A stretch of DNA of 64,000 bases from an uncultured Paracoccaceae bacterium (GTDB lineage: Bacteria; Pseudomonadota; Alphaproteobacteria; Rhodobacterales; Rhodobacteraceae): assembly GCA_947492825.1 (NCBI GenBank), contig CANLNT010000001.1, positions 124,001 to 188,000 on the forward strand. The letters run 5' to 3'. The position numbers and the translations under genes were made by a program. Shown piece by piece: positions 7,678-16,072 of the stretch. The notes beneath the pieces are model-generated. The model saw only the letters and a list, made by a program, of their open reading frames with translations. It was not told the origin of the DNA and searched no databases. Position 1 is the stretch's first letter. The number at the start of each line of letters is the position of its first letter.

Positions 7678-9609
7678 ATGAGTCAGACAAGTGATCAGAT
7701 GGAACTGCGCGAAGAAGATGTGCAGGCGCACTATGCAGCCGCGCTCGATCTGCTGGATGGGTTCGATCACAGTCCGAGAGTGGCCAAGGCAACGGCAGGC
7801 GCCGTTGAGGGCAAATCGGCCGGTGTGCCAACGCGCCGCGCGTTTCGGTCGACCACGCCAGGGCTGTCGACACGGCGCGTGCAGCGTAAGGAAGGCGTGC
7901 AGCTGATCAACCGGATTGAGGCGGTCGGCGATGCAGGACTGGTCACCCCGTTGCAGGCGCATGTGCAGCAGGGGCTGCGCCGCGCGATCGCACTGGCGCT
8001 TGCGGTGGCCGAGCAATACGCGGAACGGACGGAACTGAAAGACCTCAAGCGGGCCAATCTGGAAGGGGCCTTGGCCGATGCGCGCAAGACGGCCTTTTCA
8101 GAGCTGCTGACTGCCGAGGCGCTGATTGCGCTTTACACATTTGCCAATGCAACGGCGTTTCTGCTGGCCGATCACGCGACCGAAGAAACCGTTGAGGTTG
8201 GCGATGTTGAGGAATTGCTGACCGAGAACGCGCAATTGGCGTTGCATGGCGCGCTGTGGGAGTTGGATCAGGACATTGCGAACCTTGGCGCGGATGAGCC
8301 CAAGATGGTGGCAACCGTGTTGGGCTTTGCTGAGGCGTTGATGGACAAGGTCGCAGGCCGGGCCAGCACGGCGGCGCGGTTGGAACCGTTCGTGGCCGCC
8401 GCCTGGCGGGTCGAGGCGGATGATTTTGTCATCGACGGTTTCACCCCGGCGCGCGCCAAGAAGGGCAGCACGCTGACCATGACCTTTAAAAAGCCCAATG
8501 AGGTCGTGGGCAACCATATCGCCAAGTATCAGGCGATGAAGCTGGCCAAGATGGTGATGGCCTATGATTTTAACCGCAAGCTGAACCCCTTTGCCGAACT
8601 GGGCGGGTTCATCTTTACCTTTATGGGTGATGGCAAACCGGGGACGGGCAAGACCACGCTGATCCAGATGATGGCGGGGTTGATCAACGACTATTGTCAG
8701 GTGGCCGGCTATCCGTTCCGCTATCAAAACCTGAGCACGGACAATATCGACAGCTACCAGGGCAAGTCGGGGCAGAACGCAAAAGCCTTTATCAACAACG
8801 TGTTGGACCCCGGTGTGATCGGCTTTGGCACGATTGACGATATCGACCAATTGGCGGGCAAGCGTGGCGATAGGCAGTCCAGCGCGGGTCAGTTGGAAAT
8901 CACCGCCGTGCTGATGGAAAGCTTTGCAGGCGCCAATACGGTTGTGCGCGGGAATTGCACCTTTGGCATGTTCTCGAACTATCCAGAGAACGTCGATGAC
9001 GCGCTGCGCCAGCGGGCCGGGGCGCGGTTTTTGGTGGATGGGCCGCAGACGCGGGACGACTATATCGACATTCTCTATCTGCTGATGGGAAAAAACCATG
9101 ACATCCCCGTGGGCAACCATGAGGTCTTTAGCGCGCAAGAGATTAAGAAGGCCGTCGCGGCCAGCTTCGAAAGCCACAGCCGCCCGCATGAGCCGGGGCT
9201 CATGAAAGTGTTCGACCGGGTGCATGACCAAATCGGTGATCTGGATACGATTGCCAAGATGGGCACCTATCTGAAGGGCATCCAAGAGGCGGACGAGAGG
9301 TTTACAGGCCGCGCGATCAAGAACATCACCGATGCGGTGAAGGTGCGGGCGATGGACTTTGAATTGCCTGATGAATGGATGGAAGATCCAGAGCTGTTCC
9401 TGCGCAAAGACTATGACGCCAAGAAAGCGATGATCGCCGATTTGCGGGTGCCGATCACGACCGAAATGGTCATTCAAGAAATCAACCGCTACGCGGACAG
9501 TGAATTCCGCTATGCCGACAAGTCTGACGAGGTCGCGATTGACGCGATGGTCCGCGACTTTGGCCGGCAGGAAGAGGCCAAGAAGCGCTATCTGGAGGGC
9601 AAGGGTTGA
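7678..9609 (+). CDS. AAA+ family ATPase
   Basis: A 643-residue ATPase. The first 300 residues are a helical, unrecognised domain. The AAA+ module follows: Walker A GDGKPGTGKTT (317-327), Walker B with TIDDID (385-390), sensor 1 around FSNYPENVDD with Asn434, and candidate arginine fingers in LRQRAGAR (444-450), then a helical lid. Motor residues are intact, so it should hydrolyse ATP as a ring. No protease or nuclease domain is attached, so it probably remodels partners such as the coiled-coil protein at 5137 or the membrane proteins beside it. The ATG at 7678 follows AGAAGG donated by a repeat. Its stop overlaps the next start as TTGA. Confidence 0.9.
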   Translation: MSQTSDQMELREEDVQAHYAAALDLLDGFDHSPRVAKATAGAVEGKSAGVPTRRAFRSTTPGLSTRRVQRKEGVQLINRIEAVGDAGLVTPLQAHVQQGLRRAIALALAVAEQYAERTELKDLKRANLEGALADARKTAFSELLTAEALIALYTFANATAFLLADHATEETVEVGDVEELLTENAQLALHGALWELDQDIANLGADEPKMVATVLGFAEALMDKVAGRASTAARLEPFVAAAWRVEADDFVIDGFTPARAKKGSTLTMTFKKPNEVVGNHIAKYQAMKLAKMVMAYDFNRKLNPFAELGGFIFTFMGDGKPGTGKTTLIQMMAGLINDYCQVAGYPFRYQNLSTDNIDSYQGKSGQNAKAFINNVLDPGVIGFGTIDDIDQLAGKRGDRQSSAGQLEITAVLMESFAGANTVVRGNCTFGMFSNYPENVDDALRQRAGARFLVDGPQTRDDYIDILYLLMGKNHDIPVGNHEVFSAQEIKKAVAASFESHSRPHEPGLMKVFDRVHDQIGDLDTIAKMGTYLKGIQEADERFTGRAIKNITDAVKVRAMDFELPDEWMEDPELFLRKDYDAKKAMIADLRVPITTEMVIQEINRYADSEFRYADKSDEVAIDAMVRDFGRQEEAKKRYLEGKG

Positions 9610-9947
9610 GCGCCTTTTCCGATAGCCTGCTATTCCCGGCGATGGTGCTGGGGTTTCTGGCGTGGCTGGTGCCAAAGCTGTTGGCCATGGCGCTGGACGA
9701 GGGGGTCAAGCCTTTGATGTTCAATGCCTTCCTTTCGACCATCTTTCTTTTTGCACTATCGTCGGGGTTTTTCTTTATCCTTTACGTTTTGCGCGGCGCA
9801 CCTTTGGGAGAGTTGTCAGGCTATAGCGTGACGGACAATATCGTCTTTTTCGGGCGGCTTGGGCTAAGCGCGGCGCTGATATGGGCACCGATCATGATCT
9901 TGTCGGTTGCCGGGCTGCCAAGGCGATGGACGCGCGAGACATGGTAA
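9606..9947 (+). CDS. Small three-helix membrane protein
   Basis: A 113-residue unrecognised integral membrane protein. Hydrophobic segments lie near residues 5-25 (LLFPAMVLGFLAWLVPKLLAM), 37-60 (FLSTIFLFALSSGFFFILYVL) and 78-100 (FGRLGLSAALIWAPIMILSVA), followed by a short basic end (LPRRWTRETW). The start is TTG at 9606, overlapping the AAA+ stop codon as TTGA; there is no better start nearby and GGG precedes it closely. Direct translational coupling to the ATPase implies a matched amount of the two proteins. Confidence 0.65.
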   Translation: MSAFSDSLLFPAMVLGFLAWLVPKLLAMALDEGVKPLMFNAFLSTIFLFALSSGFFFILYVLRGAPLGELSGYSVTDNIVFFGRLGLSAALIWAPIMILSVAGLPRRWTRETW

Positions 9948-9996
9948 TTGGGTTGCAAGGGAACGGTGAGCGTATTGCTAACCCGATGGAGGTGAC

Positions 9997-10224
9997 ATGA
10001 AGGTGATCGCGAATGGCGCCGGTTTGGGGCTTTTGACGGTGATTGGCTTTGCGTCTGTCCTCACTTCTCATCTGTGCCACCCCCGGTTCGTGCTAGCTTG
10101 GTCTGAAAGTGGACAATGCTCTGCATCGGACCAACCGTCAGAGGTGTTCGCTGCAATGGCGCTGCTTGGTTTGGTACCGGGAGTGCTTGTCAGTCTCATA
10201 TTTTTCTACGTACTTGGAGATTAG
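9997..10224 (+). CDS. Small membrane protein, 75 aa
   Basis: A 75-residue unrecognised protein with two hydrophobic stretches (about 8-24 and 52-72) separated by a hydrophilic loop bearing two Cys (LCHPRF and SGQCSASDQP). If both helices span the membrane, the Cys pair would lie on the periplasmic side and could form a disulfide, which is speculation. The ATG at 9997 has a good GGAGGT ribosome binding site. It ends two bases before the next gene. Length and lack of homology make it the least certain gene of this operon. Confidence 0.55.
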   Translation: MKVIANGAGLGLLTVIGFASVLTSHLCHPRFVLAWSESGQCSASDQPSEVFAAMALLGLVPGVLVSLIFFYVLGD

Positions 10225-10226
10225 TC

Positions 10227-11597
10227 ATGCACAGGCTGATCGAAAAAGGACTGATGTTTGGCAATCTTATCCGCGTGGATAGCCCGGTGTTGGTGGACCG
10301 GTACAATCGTGCGCTGCAAAGTCTGACAGGCAAGTCCACCGCTTTAGAGGCGTTTCACATCGACATTTCGGGCTATTCGCCCGAGGTGGGGGATGAATTG
10401 GGGGATGATCTTTATCTGAACCACGCGGGTGTAAACCGGCAGTTCATTTTGCTAACGACAGATCAAAAGACCGCGCCGCTGCTCAATGCGAAATTCTCAA
10501 CCTCTCGCGGAATACTGCGGCAGTTCATCACTGAAAACGAAAGGGCGCTTTTTGCGCTGACCGCACGCGATGCGGTGGCGGGGGAATTGGTGAACACGGT
10601 CTACAACGTTGAGGATCCGGTGCGGTTGTTCGATATCAGGCGGGTGCGGATCGAGGCGGATACGACCTATGGCACGGTTGCCACTGCGAAGCGGCTGGGT
10701 CAAATGATCGACCGGTTCAAGCAAGACAAGGATGCATGGTTTGACGATGTGCTGATCGGCAAGATGATCGGGTTGTCGAAGGAAACCGGCGATGTGACGC
10801 GCAACTCTGTCAAACTGCGCGAGATGGCCTTTGATCAGGACAACTTTTGGACCGCGCATTTTGGCGGGCTGTACATCTTTCGCGATGTGGAACACCCGGC
10901 AGCGATTGCGGCTGCCGACAAGGGGCGGTTGGGCAAACTGCCGATCCCTTATCTGATGGACTTTGGTGACCGGGCAGCAATTGCGAAATTCCTGGAGCTT
11001 AATGAACTTGTGGAACCTGTCGCACGGGCGCGCGGCATTGATGCAGGTGCGATCCTGCACCAGAAGATGGATTTTGTGGTGGCCGAAGTGGCTGCAACCA
11101 TGGGAGAGAACCTGACGGGGGCCACGCGCCGCGATCTGCGCAATCTGGGCCGACGCTACGCCAAGTTGCTGCCGCCAGAATGGCAAGGATTGGCTGCCTT
11201 GGCGCGCTGGGCCGAGGAAGACGGACCCTGGCCGCGCATCACGTCGGATCATCCAGCCTATTTCTATACGTTGCGGGCACGGGACCATGCGGATGCGGAT
11301 CTGGTAAACATGTTGTTGTCGGAACTGGCGCCCTTGGACATTCGGCAGCTGTTTATTTGCCACAAGGAGGCGTTTTATCGCGCCTATGCCACATGGCCAG
11401 ACGAGAAAAAGGCCTATGTGGCGGAATTTTTGGCAAACGAGTATCAGGTGGACAAGGCCGGCACGCGGGCGGCGTTGTTCGGGCATGAGGCACCGATGGT
11501 TGAACCACAGGTGGCAAAGCCGCCGCCGGTGCCGGATATGATTGACAGGGTCGGCCCTTGGGGTGCGATCAAGCGGAGGTCTTCGCCATGGGATTAG
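10227..11597 (+). CDS. Conserved hypothetical protein, 456 aa (possibly DUF6638 type)
   Basis: A soluble protein of unknown function. It begins MHRLIEKGLMFGNLIRVDSPVLVDRYNRAL and contains a mixed alpha/beta region with FHIDISGYSPEVGDELGDDLYLNH near residue 40; its end is proline-rich (PPPVPDMIDRVGPW). From memory it resembles proteins labelled DUF6638 in Rhodobacterales; this is not certain. No nuclease, kinase or protease motif is seen. The ATG at 10227 is preferred because the upstream extension of the frame overlaps the membrane-protein gene in another frame. Its 3' end overlaps the next gene by ten bases. It is presumably a cytosolic component of the AAA+ system. Confidence 0.65.
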   Translation: MHRLIEKGLMFGNLIRVDSPVLVDRYNRALQSLTGKSTALEAFHIDISGYSPEVGDELGDDLYLNHAGVNRQFILLTTDQKTAPLLNAKFSTSRGILRQFITENERALFALTARDAVAGELVNTVYNVEDPVRLFDIRRVRIEADTTYGTVATAKRLGQMIDRFKQDKDAWFDDVLIGKMIGLSKETGDVTRNSVKLREMAFDQDNFWTAHFGGLYIFRDVEHPAAIAAADKGRLGKLPIPYLMDFGDRAAIAKFLELNELVEPVARARGIDAGAILHQKMDFVVAEVAATMGENLTGATRRDLRNLGRRYAKLLPPEWQGLAALARWAEEDGPWPRITSDHPAYFYTLRARDHADADLVNMLLSELAPLDIRQLFICHKEAFYRAYATWPDEKKAYVAEFLANEYQVDKAGTRAALFGHEAPMVEPQVAKPPPVPDMIDRVGPWGAIKRRSSPWD

Positions 11598-11854
11598 TAC
11601 GGCTGGTTGTTTTCGGCTTCATCGCGCTAAGTGTGATCTATCTAAGCGTTTCGATCTATTCACGCTCAGTCCGGCGCGAAAAGCTGGAGAAGCGATATGA
11701 TGCGGAACCGGTTGAAGGCATGACCCGCAAGCAATACGTGGAGAAAGGGATCGCAGAGTATAACAGCGGGCTGAGGCCGAAACTGTTGCTGCTGATCTAT
11801 GTGGTGCCGGCTGTTCTAGTGTCGGCGATTGTCTATATCACGAATGCGAATTGA
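11588..11854 (+). CDS. Small two-helix membrane protein
   Basis: An 88-residue unrecognised protein with an N-terminal membrane helix (about 3-24, VRLVVFGFIALSVIYLSVSI), a charged helical stretch (SVRREKLEKRYDAEPVEGMTR) and a second membrane helix at 66-84 (LLLLIYVVPAVLVSAIVYI). The ATG at 11588 lies eight bases after GCGGAGG and overlaps the end of the preceding gene by ten bases. The charged loop between two helices is the likely contact with soluble operon partners. Confidence 0.7.
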   Translation: MGLVRLVVFGFIALSVIYLSVSIYSRSVRREKLEKRYDAEPVEGMTRKQYVEKGIAEYNSGLRPKLLLLIYVVPAVLVSAIVYITNAN

Positions 11855-11862
11855 GGTCTGAT

Positions 11863-12543
11863 ATGCGTGCTTTGGGAATTACATTGCGGTTCATTCCGAT
11901 CCTCTTTCTGGGGTTGTTGCTGCACTATGTGTTGCCGCAGCATGATGTTGTCCGCATCACCTCGACCGAGGTGATCCGCACGGATTTCTCTGGCTGGAAC
12001 CGGTTATTCTATGCGCAGGCTGACAGCGGGAATGTAGAGCAGCCGACACGTGATTTGCGGCTGATCAACACCGAAAAGAAGAAGACGTTTTTTCTGGGGT
12101 TCATGCCGCGGGACGCGACCGGCGTGATGGTCTATCGCAACGAGGATACCGGTTGGATCTGGCCGCCCTATTTCAAATTCGACAGCTCTGATTTGCAGGC
12201 CGAGGCGGCGAGTGCGGCGCGCACCGATGGTTGGGCAGTGATTACGCATTATGGATGGCGCATTCGCTGGGCCTCGATCTATCCCAATGCGATCGCTGTG
12301 CGGCCTGTTGATGGGCCGGATGTGCAAGTGATCCCGTGGTTCAACATTTTCTTCTTTGGCTTCCTGATTGTCGCGATTGTGATGATCCGGCGGATGTGGT
12401 TCCAATTCCGCGAACGCGCGCTGGACCCGGCGCTGGATTCCGCCGGGGACCGGCTGGACGAAGTGCAGGCAGGTGTGGCCGAAAAGCGGTCAGGTGTGCG
12501 TAAGTGGCTGAACACGTGGCGGTCCAAACAGAACCGCAAGTGA
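11863..12543 (+). CDS. DUF1523 family membrane protein
   Basis: A 226-residue protein with an N-terminal membrane helix (about 4-24), a periplasmic beta-rich domain and a second helix near 157-177 followed by a basic cytosolic tail. The sequence VRITSTEVIRTD, the phrase VYRNEDTGWIWPPYFKFDS and the later YGWRIRWASIYPN are the hallmarks of the DUF1523 family, whose function is unknown. The ATG at 11863 with GAGG seven bases upstream is chosen; a TTG at 11851 overlapping the previous stop is an alternative. It closes the operon that began at 5137 and is followed by a terminator-like hairpin. Confidence 0.8.
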   Translation: MRALGITLRFIPILFLGLLLHYVLPQHDVVRITSTEVIRTDFSGWNRLFYAQADSGNVEQPTRDLRLINTEKKKTFFLGFMPRDATGVMVYRNEDTGWIWPPYFKFDSSDLQAEAASAARTDGWAVITHYGWRIRWASIYPNAIAVRPVDGPDVQVIPWFNIFFFGFLIVAIVMIRRMWFQFRERALDPALDSAGDRLDEVQAGVAEKRSGVRKWLNTWRSKQNRK

Positions 12544-12604
12544 CCGGATTGTGCGCGGCAGAGCCGCGCGCGTGATGTTTTGCACCGCCATCCGGCGGCG
12601 CGTC

Positions 12605-12655
12605 TTGGGGGCTGTCTGCCCCCAAACCCCCGAGGATATTTCTGGCCAGAAGAAG
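12605..12655 (+). repeat. Hairpin-plus-core repeat, copy 2
   Basis: A perfect eight-base stem with a five-base loop (TTGGGGGC / GCCCCCAA, 12605-12625) is followed by the core at 12634-12655 centred on the palindrome TTCTGGCCAGAA. It lies between two convergent genes and may act as the terminator of the DUF1523 operon, although no T-run follows the stem. The core palindrome differs from copy 1 by a pair of compensating changes. Confidence 0.7.
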
Positions 12656-12659
12656 GGGC

Positions 12660-14963
12660 TTAGGCCCCGTAGGGAATCCAGATATTCTTGATCTCTGTCG
12701 CAGCGGCGAGCATGTCTTTGGCCGACGGTTGCGCGGGGTTGATCCAAGTGCGTTTGAGGTTGCCCGCGGCCCCTTTTTCAATAGTGGTTGAGAGGTCGGT
12801 TCCAGAGAAGGACCAGACCACGTCGATATCCATGTGCTTGCCCGCGTGTGGGGCAAGTTCGGCGTGGTCGCCGGTCAGGATGTTGACCACGCCACCGGGA
12901 ACATCCGAGGTTTCCAGGATCTGGTAGAGATCGGTCGCCGCCAGCGGGAAAGGTTGGCTGGGCATCAGCGTGATACGGTTGCCCATTGCAATGGCAGCGG
13001 CCATCGGGCTGATGGTGCCAAGAAGCGGCCAGTCGTCTGCGCAGAAAGCGGCGATCTTGCCGACCGGTTCTTTCATCGCCAGCGCAACACCTCGGATCGG
13101 CACCCCGTGTACCTGACCGTCGTATTTGTCGGCCCAGGCGGCGAAGGTGAAGAGGGTGCTGATGCAGTGCTGCACCTCTGGCGCGCCAGATTTGCCGGTT
13201 AGGTCCTTGATCCGTTTGGCGAGTTCATCGCCACGGGCCGAAAGGTTTTCCGCGATATAAAAGAGGATTTGTGCGCGCAGGTGGCCGGAGGTTTTGGCCC
13301 AACCTTTTGCGGCGTTCATTGCCTCGACCGCGTTGCGCAGGTCCTTTCGGTTGGACAGCGACACCTCGCCCAAAAGCGCGCCTTTGGGGCCAAAGACCGG
13401 GCGGGAATAGCCACCATCGGGGCGGGATTGCTTGCCACCGATATAGAGCTTTGCTGTGCGGTCGAGCGCATCAGTTGGTCCGCCTGAGCCGGTGAACGGG
13501 GCGATCGAGGCGGGTTTGGTGGGCTTGGTCTTGGGCTTGGTGTAGCCTGCCAGCCCTTCCCAGCCGCCTTCGCGGCCAAAACCACTTTCGCGCACGCCGC
13601 CAAAGCCAGCGGCGGCATCCATCATGTTGGTGCCGTTGACCCAGACGATGCCCGCGGCCAGCTGTGGCGCAATGTCCAAGGCGAGGTTGATGTTTTCTGA
13701 CCAGACAGAGGCCGCCAGCCCGTAACGGGTGTTGTTGGCGATCTCAACCGCCTCGGCGGGTGTGCGGAATGTGCAGGCGGCAAGGACTGGGCCAAAAATT
13801 TCTTCCTGCATCAGGTGGGACGCGGGTGCGAGGCCGGTGATCAATGTGGGCGGGTAAAAACAGCCGTCGGGGGCTGTCGTCTGATAGGTCTCGCCCTCGG
13901 TATTGTCGGAGACCATTTTGCTGATCTGCGCGTGTTGGACCGGGTCGACGATGGCGCCGATGTCGATGGCCTTGTCGAGCGGATCGCCAATGCGCAGCCC
14001 ATCCATGCGGGCCTTGAGTTTGGCGTAGAACCTGTCGGCGATGCCTTCTTGCACCAAAAGGCGCGAGCCTGCGCAGCAGACTTGCCCCTGATTGAACCAG
14101 ATCGCGTCAACAAGGCCTTCGACGGCGCTGTCCACATCGGCGTCTTCAAAGACGATGTAGGGTGATTTGCCACCCAGTTCGAGCGAGAGCGCCTTGCCGG
14201 TGCCAGCGGTTTGTTCGCGGATGATGCGGCCGACGGAGGTTGAGCCAGTGAAGGCGATCTTGTCCACCTCAGAAGCTACAATGGCCGCCCCGGTGTCGCC
14301 GTCGCCAGTGACGATGTTGATCACGCCGGGCGGCACGCCTGCGGCTTCGGCGATCTCGCAAAAGATCATCGCGGAAAGCGGCGTGTATTCGGCGGGCTTC
14401 AGGACGACCGTGTTGCCCATCGCCAGGGCCGGTGCGATTTTCCAGGCCAGCATCAACAGCGGGAAGTTCCAGGGGATAATCTGGCCGCAGACACCCAGAG
14501 GCTGGCGGTCGGGCAGTTCAGCTTCCATCAGCTGGGCCATGCCCGCGTGGTAGTAGAAGTGGCGGATCGCAAGGGGCACGTCGATGTCACGGGATTCGCG
14601 GATCGGTTTGCCGTTATCAAGGCTTTCCATCACGGCCAGCAGGCGGCTGTTTTTTTGCATGCCGCGCGCGATGGCGTAAAGCACGCGGGCGCGGATATGA
14701 GCATCTTTGGCCCATTTGGGTTGGGCCTTGCGGGCCGCCGCAACGGCGGTCGCGACCTCTTCAGCGGTGCCTTTAGTGACACCGGACAGCTTTTCGCCGG
14801 TGGCAGGGTTGTTGGTCGCGAAATCATCACGGATCGGACCCCATTTGCCGCCGATGTAGTGCCCTGCGACCGCACCACGATCAGCCAGCCATTGCAGGGC
14901 CTCTGCAGCACTTTCGAGGGCCGGGCCATAGTCCATGTTGTCGAAGATTTCTTTGATGTTCAT
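12660..14963 (-). CDS. Aldehyde dehydrogenase, ALDH16 type with pseudo-enzyme second domain
   Basis: A 767-residue protein made of two tandem aldehyde-dehydrogenase folds. The first (about 30-490) is complete: IIPWNFPLLMLAWKIAPALA for NAD binding, the general base in LSLELGGKSP and the nucleophile in NQGQVCCAGSRLL. The second (about 510-767) keeps the fold (GGKQSRPDGGYSRPVFGPKG, LLGTISPMAAAIAMGN) but has no catalytic Cys or Glu, as in ALDH16, whose bacterial members are active in the first domain. It lies three bases after deoC, so it probably oxidises the acetaldehyde released by that aldolase to acetate. The start ATG at 14963 is unambiguous. Confidence 0.9.
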   Translation of the reverse strand: MNIKEIFDNMDYGPALESAAEALQWLADRGAVAGHYIGGKWGPIRDDFATNNPATGEKLSGVTKGTAEEVATAVAAARKAQPKWAKDAHIRARVLYAIARGMQKNSRLLAVMESLDNGKPIRESRDIDVPLAIRHFYYHAGMAQLMEAELPDRQPLGVCGQIIPWNFPLLMLAWKIAPALAMGNTVVLKPAEYTPLSAMIFCEIAEAAGVPPGVINIVTGDGDTGAAIVASEVDKIAFTGSTSVGRIIREQTAGTGKALSLELGGKSPYIVFEDADVDSAVEGLVDAIWFNQGQVCCAGSRLLVQEGIADRFYAKLKARMDGLRIGDPLDKAIDIGAIVDPVQHAQISKMVSDNTEGETYQTTAPDGCFYPPTLITGLAPASHLMQEEIFGPVLAACTFRTPAEAVEIANNTRYGLAASVWSENINLALDIAPQLAAGIVWVNGTNMMDAAAGFGGVRESGFGREGGWEGLAGYTKPKTKPTKPASIAPFTGSGGPTDALDRTAKLYIGGKQSRPDGGYSRPVFGPKGALLGEVSLSNRKDLRNAVEAMNAAKGWAKTSGHLRAQILFYIAENLSARGDELAKRIKDLTGKSGAPEVQHCISTLFTFAAWADKYDGQVHGVPIRGVALAMKEPVGKIAAFCADDWPLLGTISPMAAAIAMGNRITLMPSQPFPLAATDLYQILETSDVPGGVVNILTGDHAELAPHAGKHMDIDVVWSFSGTDLSTTIEKGAAGNLKRTWINPAQPSAKDMLAAATEIKNIWIPYGA

Positions 14964-14966
14964 GGC

Positions 14967-15962
14967 TTATCCAATCGCGTGCCGCCAGCCAGCCGAATAG
15001 GCGCCAGTGACGTGGTGTTCGAGTTGCCGTTCGATGTCGCCCAAAAGGGACGATGCGCCGAAGCGGAAGAGGTCGGGTTGCAGCCAGCGGTCGCCCAACT
15101 CGTCCTTGATCAAGGCGAGGTAGAGCAGCGCGTCTTTGGCCTTGGAGATGCCGCCCGCGGGTTTGTAGCCGACCTTGAAACCGGTGCGGGTTTCATAGTC
15201 GCGGATCGCGCGGATCATCGTCAGGCTGACGGGCAGGGTGGCGTTGACACTTTCTTTGCCGGTCGAGGTCTTGATGAAATCGGCCCCGGCCATCATGCAG
15301 ATCAGCGAGGCCTTGGCCACGTTGCGCAGCGTGCCAAGCTCACCCGTAGCTAAGATCGCTTTGACGTGGGCATCGCCGCAGGCGGCGCGCATTTCGCGCA
15401 TTTCGTCATAAAGCGCTTGCCAATTGCCTGTCAGGACGTGTCGGCGGCTGATGACGATATCAATTTCCTCAGCCCCGGCAGCCACGCTTTCGCCAATCTC
15501 TGCAATGCGGAGATGAAAGGGGGAAAGACCTGCGGGAAAACCGGTCGAGACGGCAGCAACAGGGATGCCGGTGCCTCGCAGGGCGTCAACGGCGGTGGGG
15601 ACCATGTCGTGGTAGACGCAGACTGCACCGGTGGTCAGACCGGTCATGCCAAGCTGGTCCAAAAGGTCGGCGCGCACAGGCCGGCGCGCTTTGGCACACA
15701 GGCGGCGGACACGGTTCACGGTGTCATCGCCTGAGAGGGTGGTCAGGTCCATCAGACTGATGGCCTTGCAAAGCCAGGCTGCCTGAAAGTCTTTCTTGAT
15801 GCTGCGCCGCCCGCCGAGGGTCGCGGCGCGGCGTTCAATGGCCGAGGTGTTCGCCTGGGCAGAGGCGACCCAATCAAGGTCAAGCGGCATCCCGTCATTG
15901 CGCGGCTCGTGCACCTGCGGCAGTTGCGTCGCGGTCAGCGTTTGGGTGGTTGCGGTGGTCAA
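14967..15962 (-). CDS. deoC: Deoxyribose-phosphate aldolase
   Basis: A 331-residue class I aldolase that splits 2-deoxyribose 5-phosphate into glyceraldehyde 3-phosphate and acetaldehyde. The Schiff-base lysine is Lys231 in DFIKTSTGKESVN and the second active-site lysine is Lys267 in VGYKPAGGI. It is longer than the 250-residue E. coli enzyme because of an N-terminal extension, as in the larger bacterial and animal DeoC class. It is transcribed ahead of the ALDH16 gene, forming a deoxynucleoside salvage pair. A TTTGACC/GGTCAAA palindrome about 60 bases upstream is the probable operator. Confidence 0.95.
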   Translation of the reverse strand: MTTATTQTLTATQLPQVHEPRNDGMPLDLDWVASAQANTSAIERRAATLGGRRSIKKDFQAAWLCKAISLMDLTTLSGDDTVNRVRRLCAKARRPVRADLLDQLGMTGLTTGAVCVYHDMVPTAVDALRGTGIPVAAVSTGFPAGLSPFHLRIAEIGESVAAGAEEIDIVISRRHVLTGNWQALYDEMREMRAACGDAHVKAILATGELGTLRNVAKASLICMMAGADFIKTSTGKESVNATLPVSLTMIRAIRDYETRTGFKVGYKPAGGISKAKDALLYLALIKDELGDRWLQPDLFRFGASSLLGDIERQLEHHVTGAYSAGWRHAIG

Positions 15963-16021
15963 GGAATCCCTCCCCCTGATGCATCGGCCAAGCGTGGCAT
16001 GGTCACGGTCTCATGGCAAGG

Positions 16022-16039
16022 TTTGACCGTTTGGTCAAA
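16022..16039. promoter_or_regulatory. Palindromic operator candidate upstream of deoC
   Basis: TTTGACC and GGTCAAA are seven-base perfect arms separated by four bases. The site lies in the 110-base gap between the end of the AraC-type gene and the start of deoC, 60 bases before the deoC ATG. The symmetry suits a TetR- or LacI/GntR-like dimer rather than an AraC protein, which usually binds direct repeats. Confidence 0.5.
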
Positions 16040-16072
16040 TATTTTCAGGTAGGGAAGGGCAGATTACCCGCC

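Noticed and set aside
8098-9675. A 525-codon open frame antisense to the AAA+ gene.
   Set aside because: Long antisense frames are expected in GC-rich genes with strong third-position bias; its translation shows no domain and the plus strand encodes an intact ATPase.
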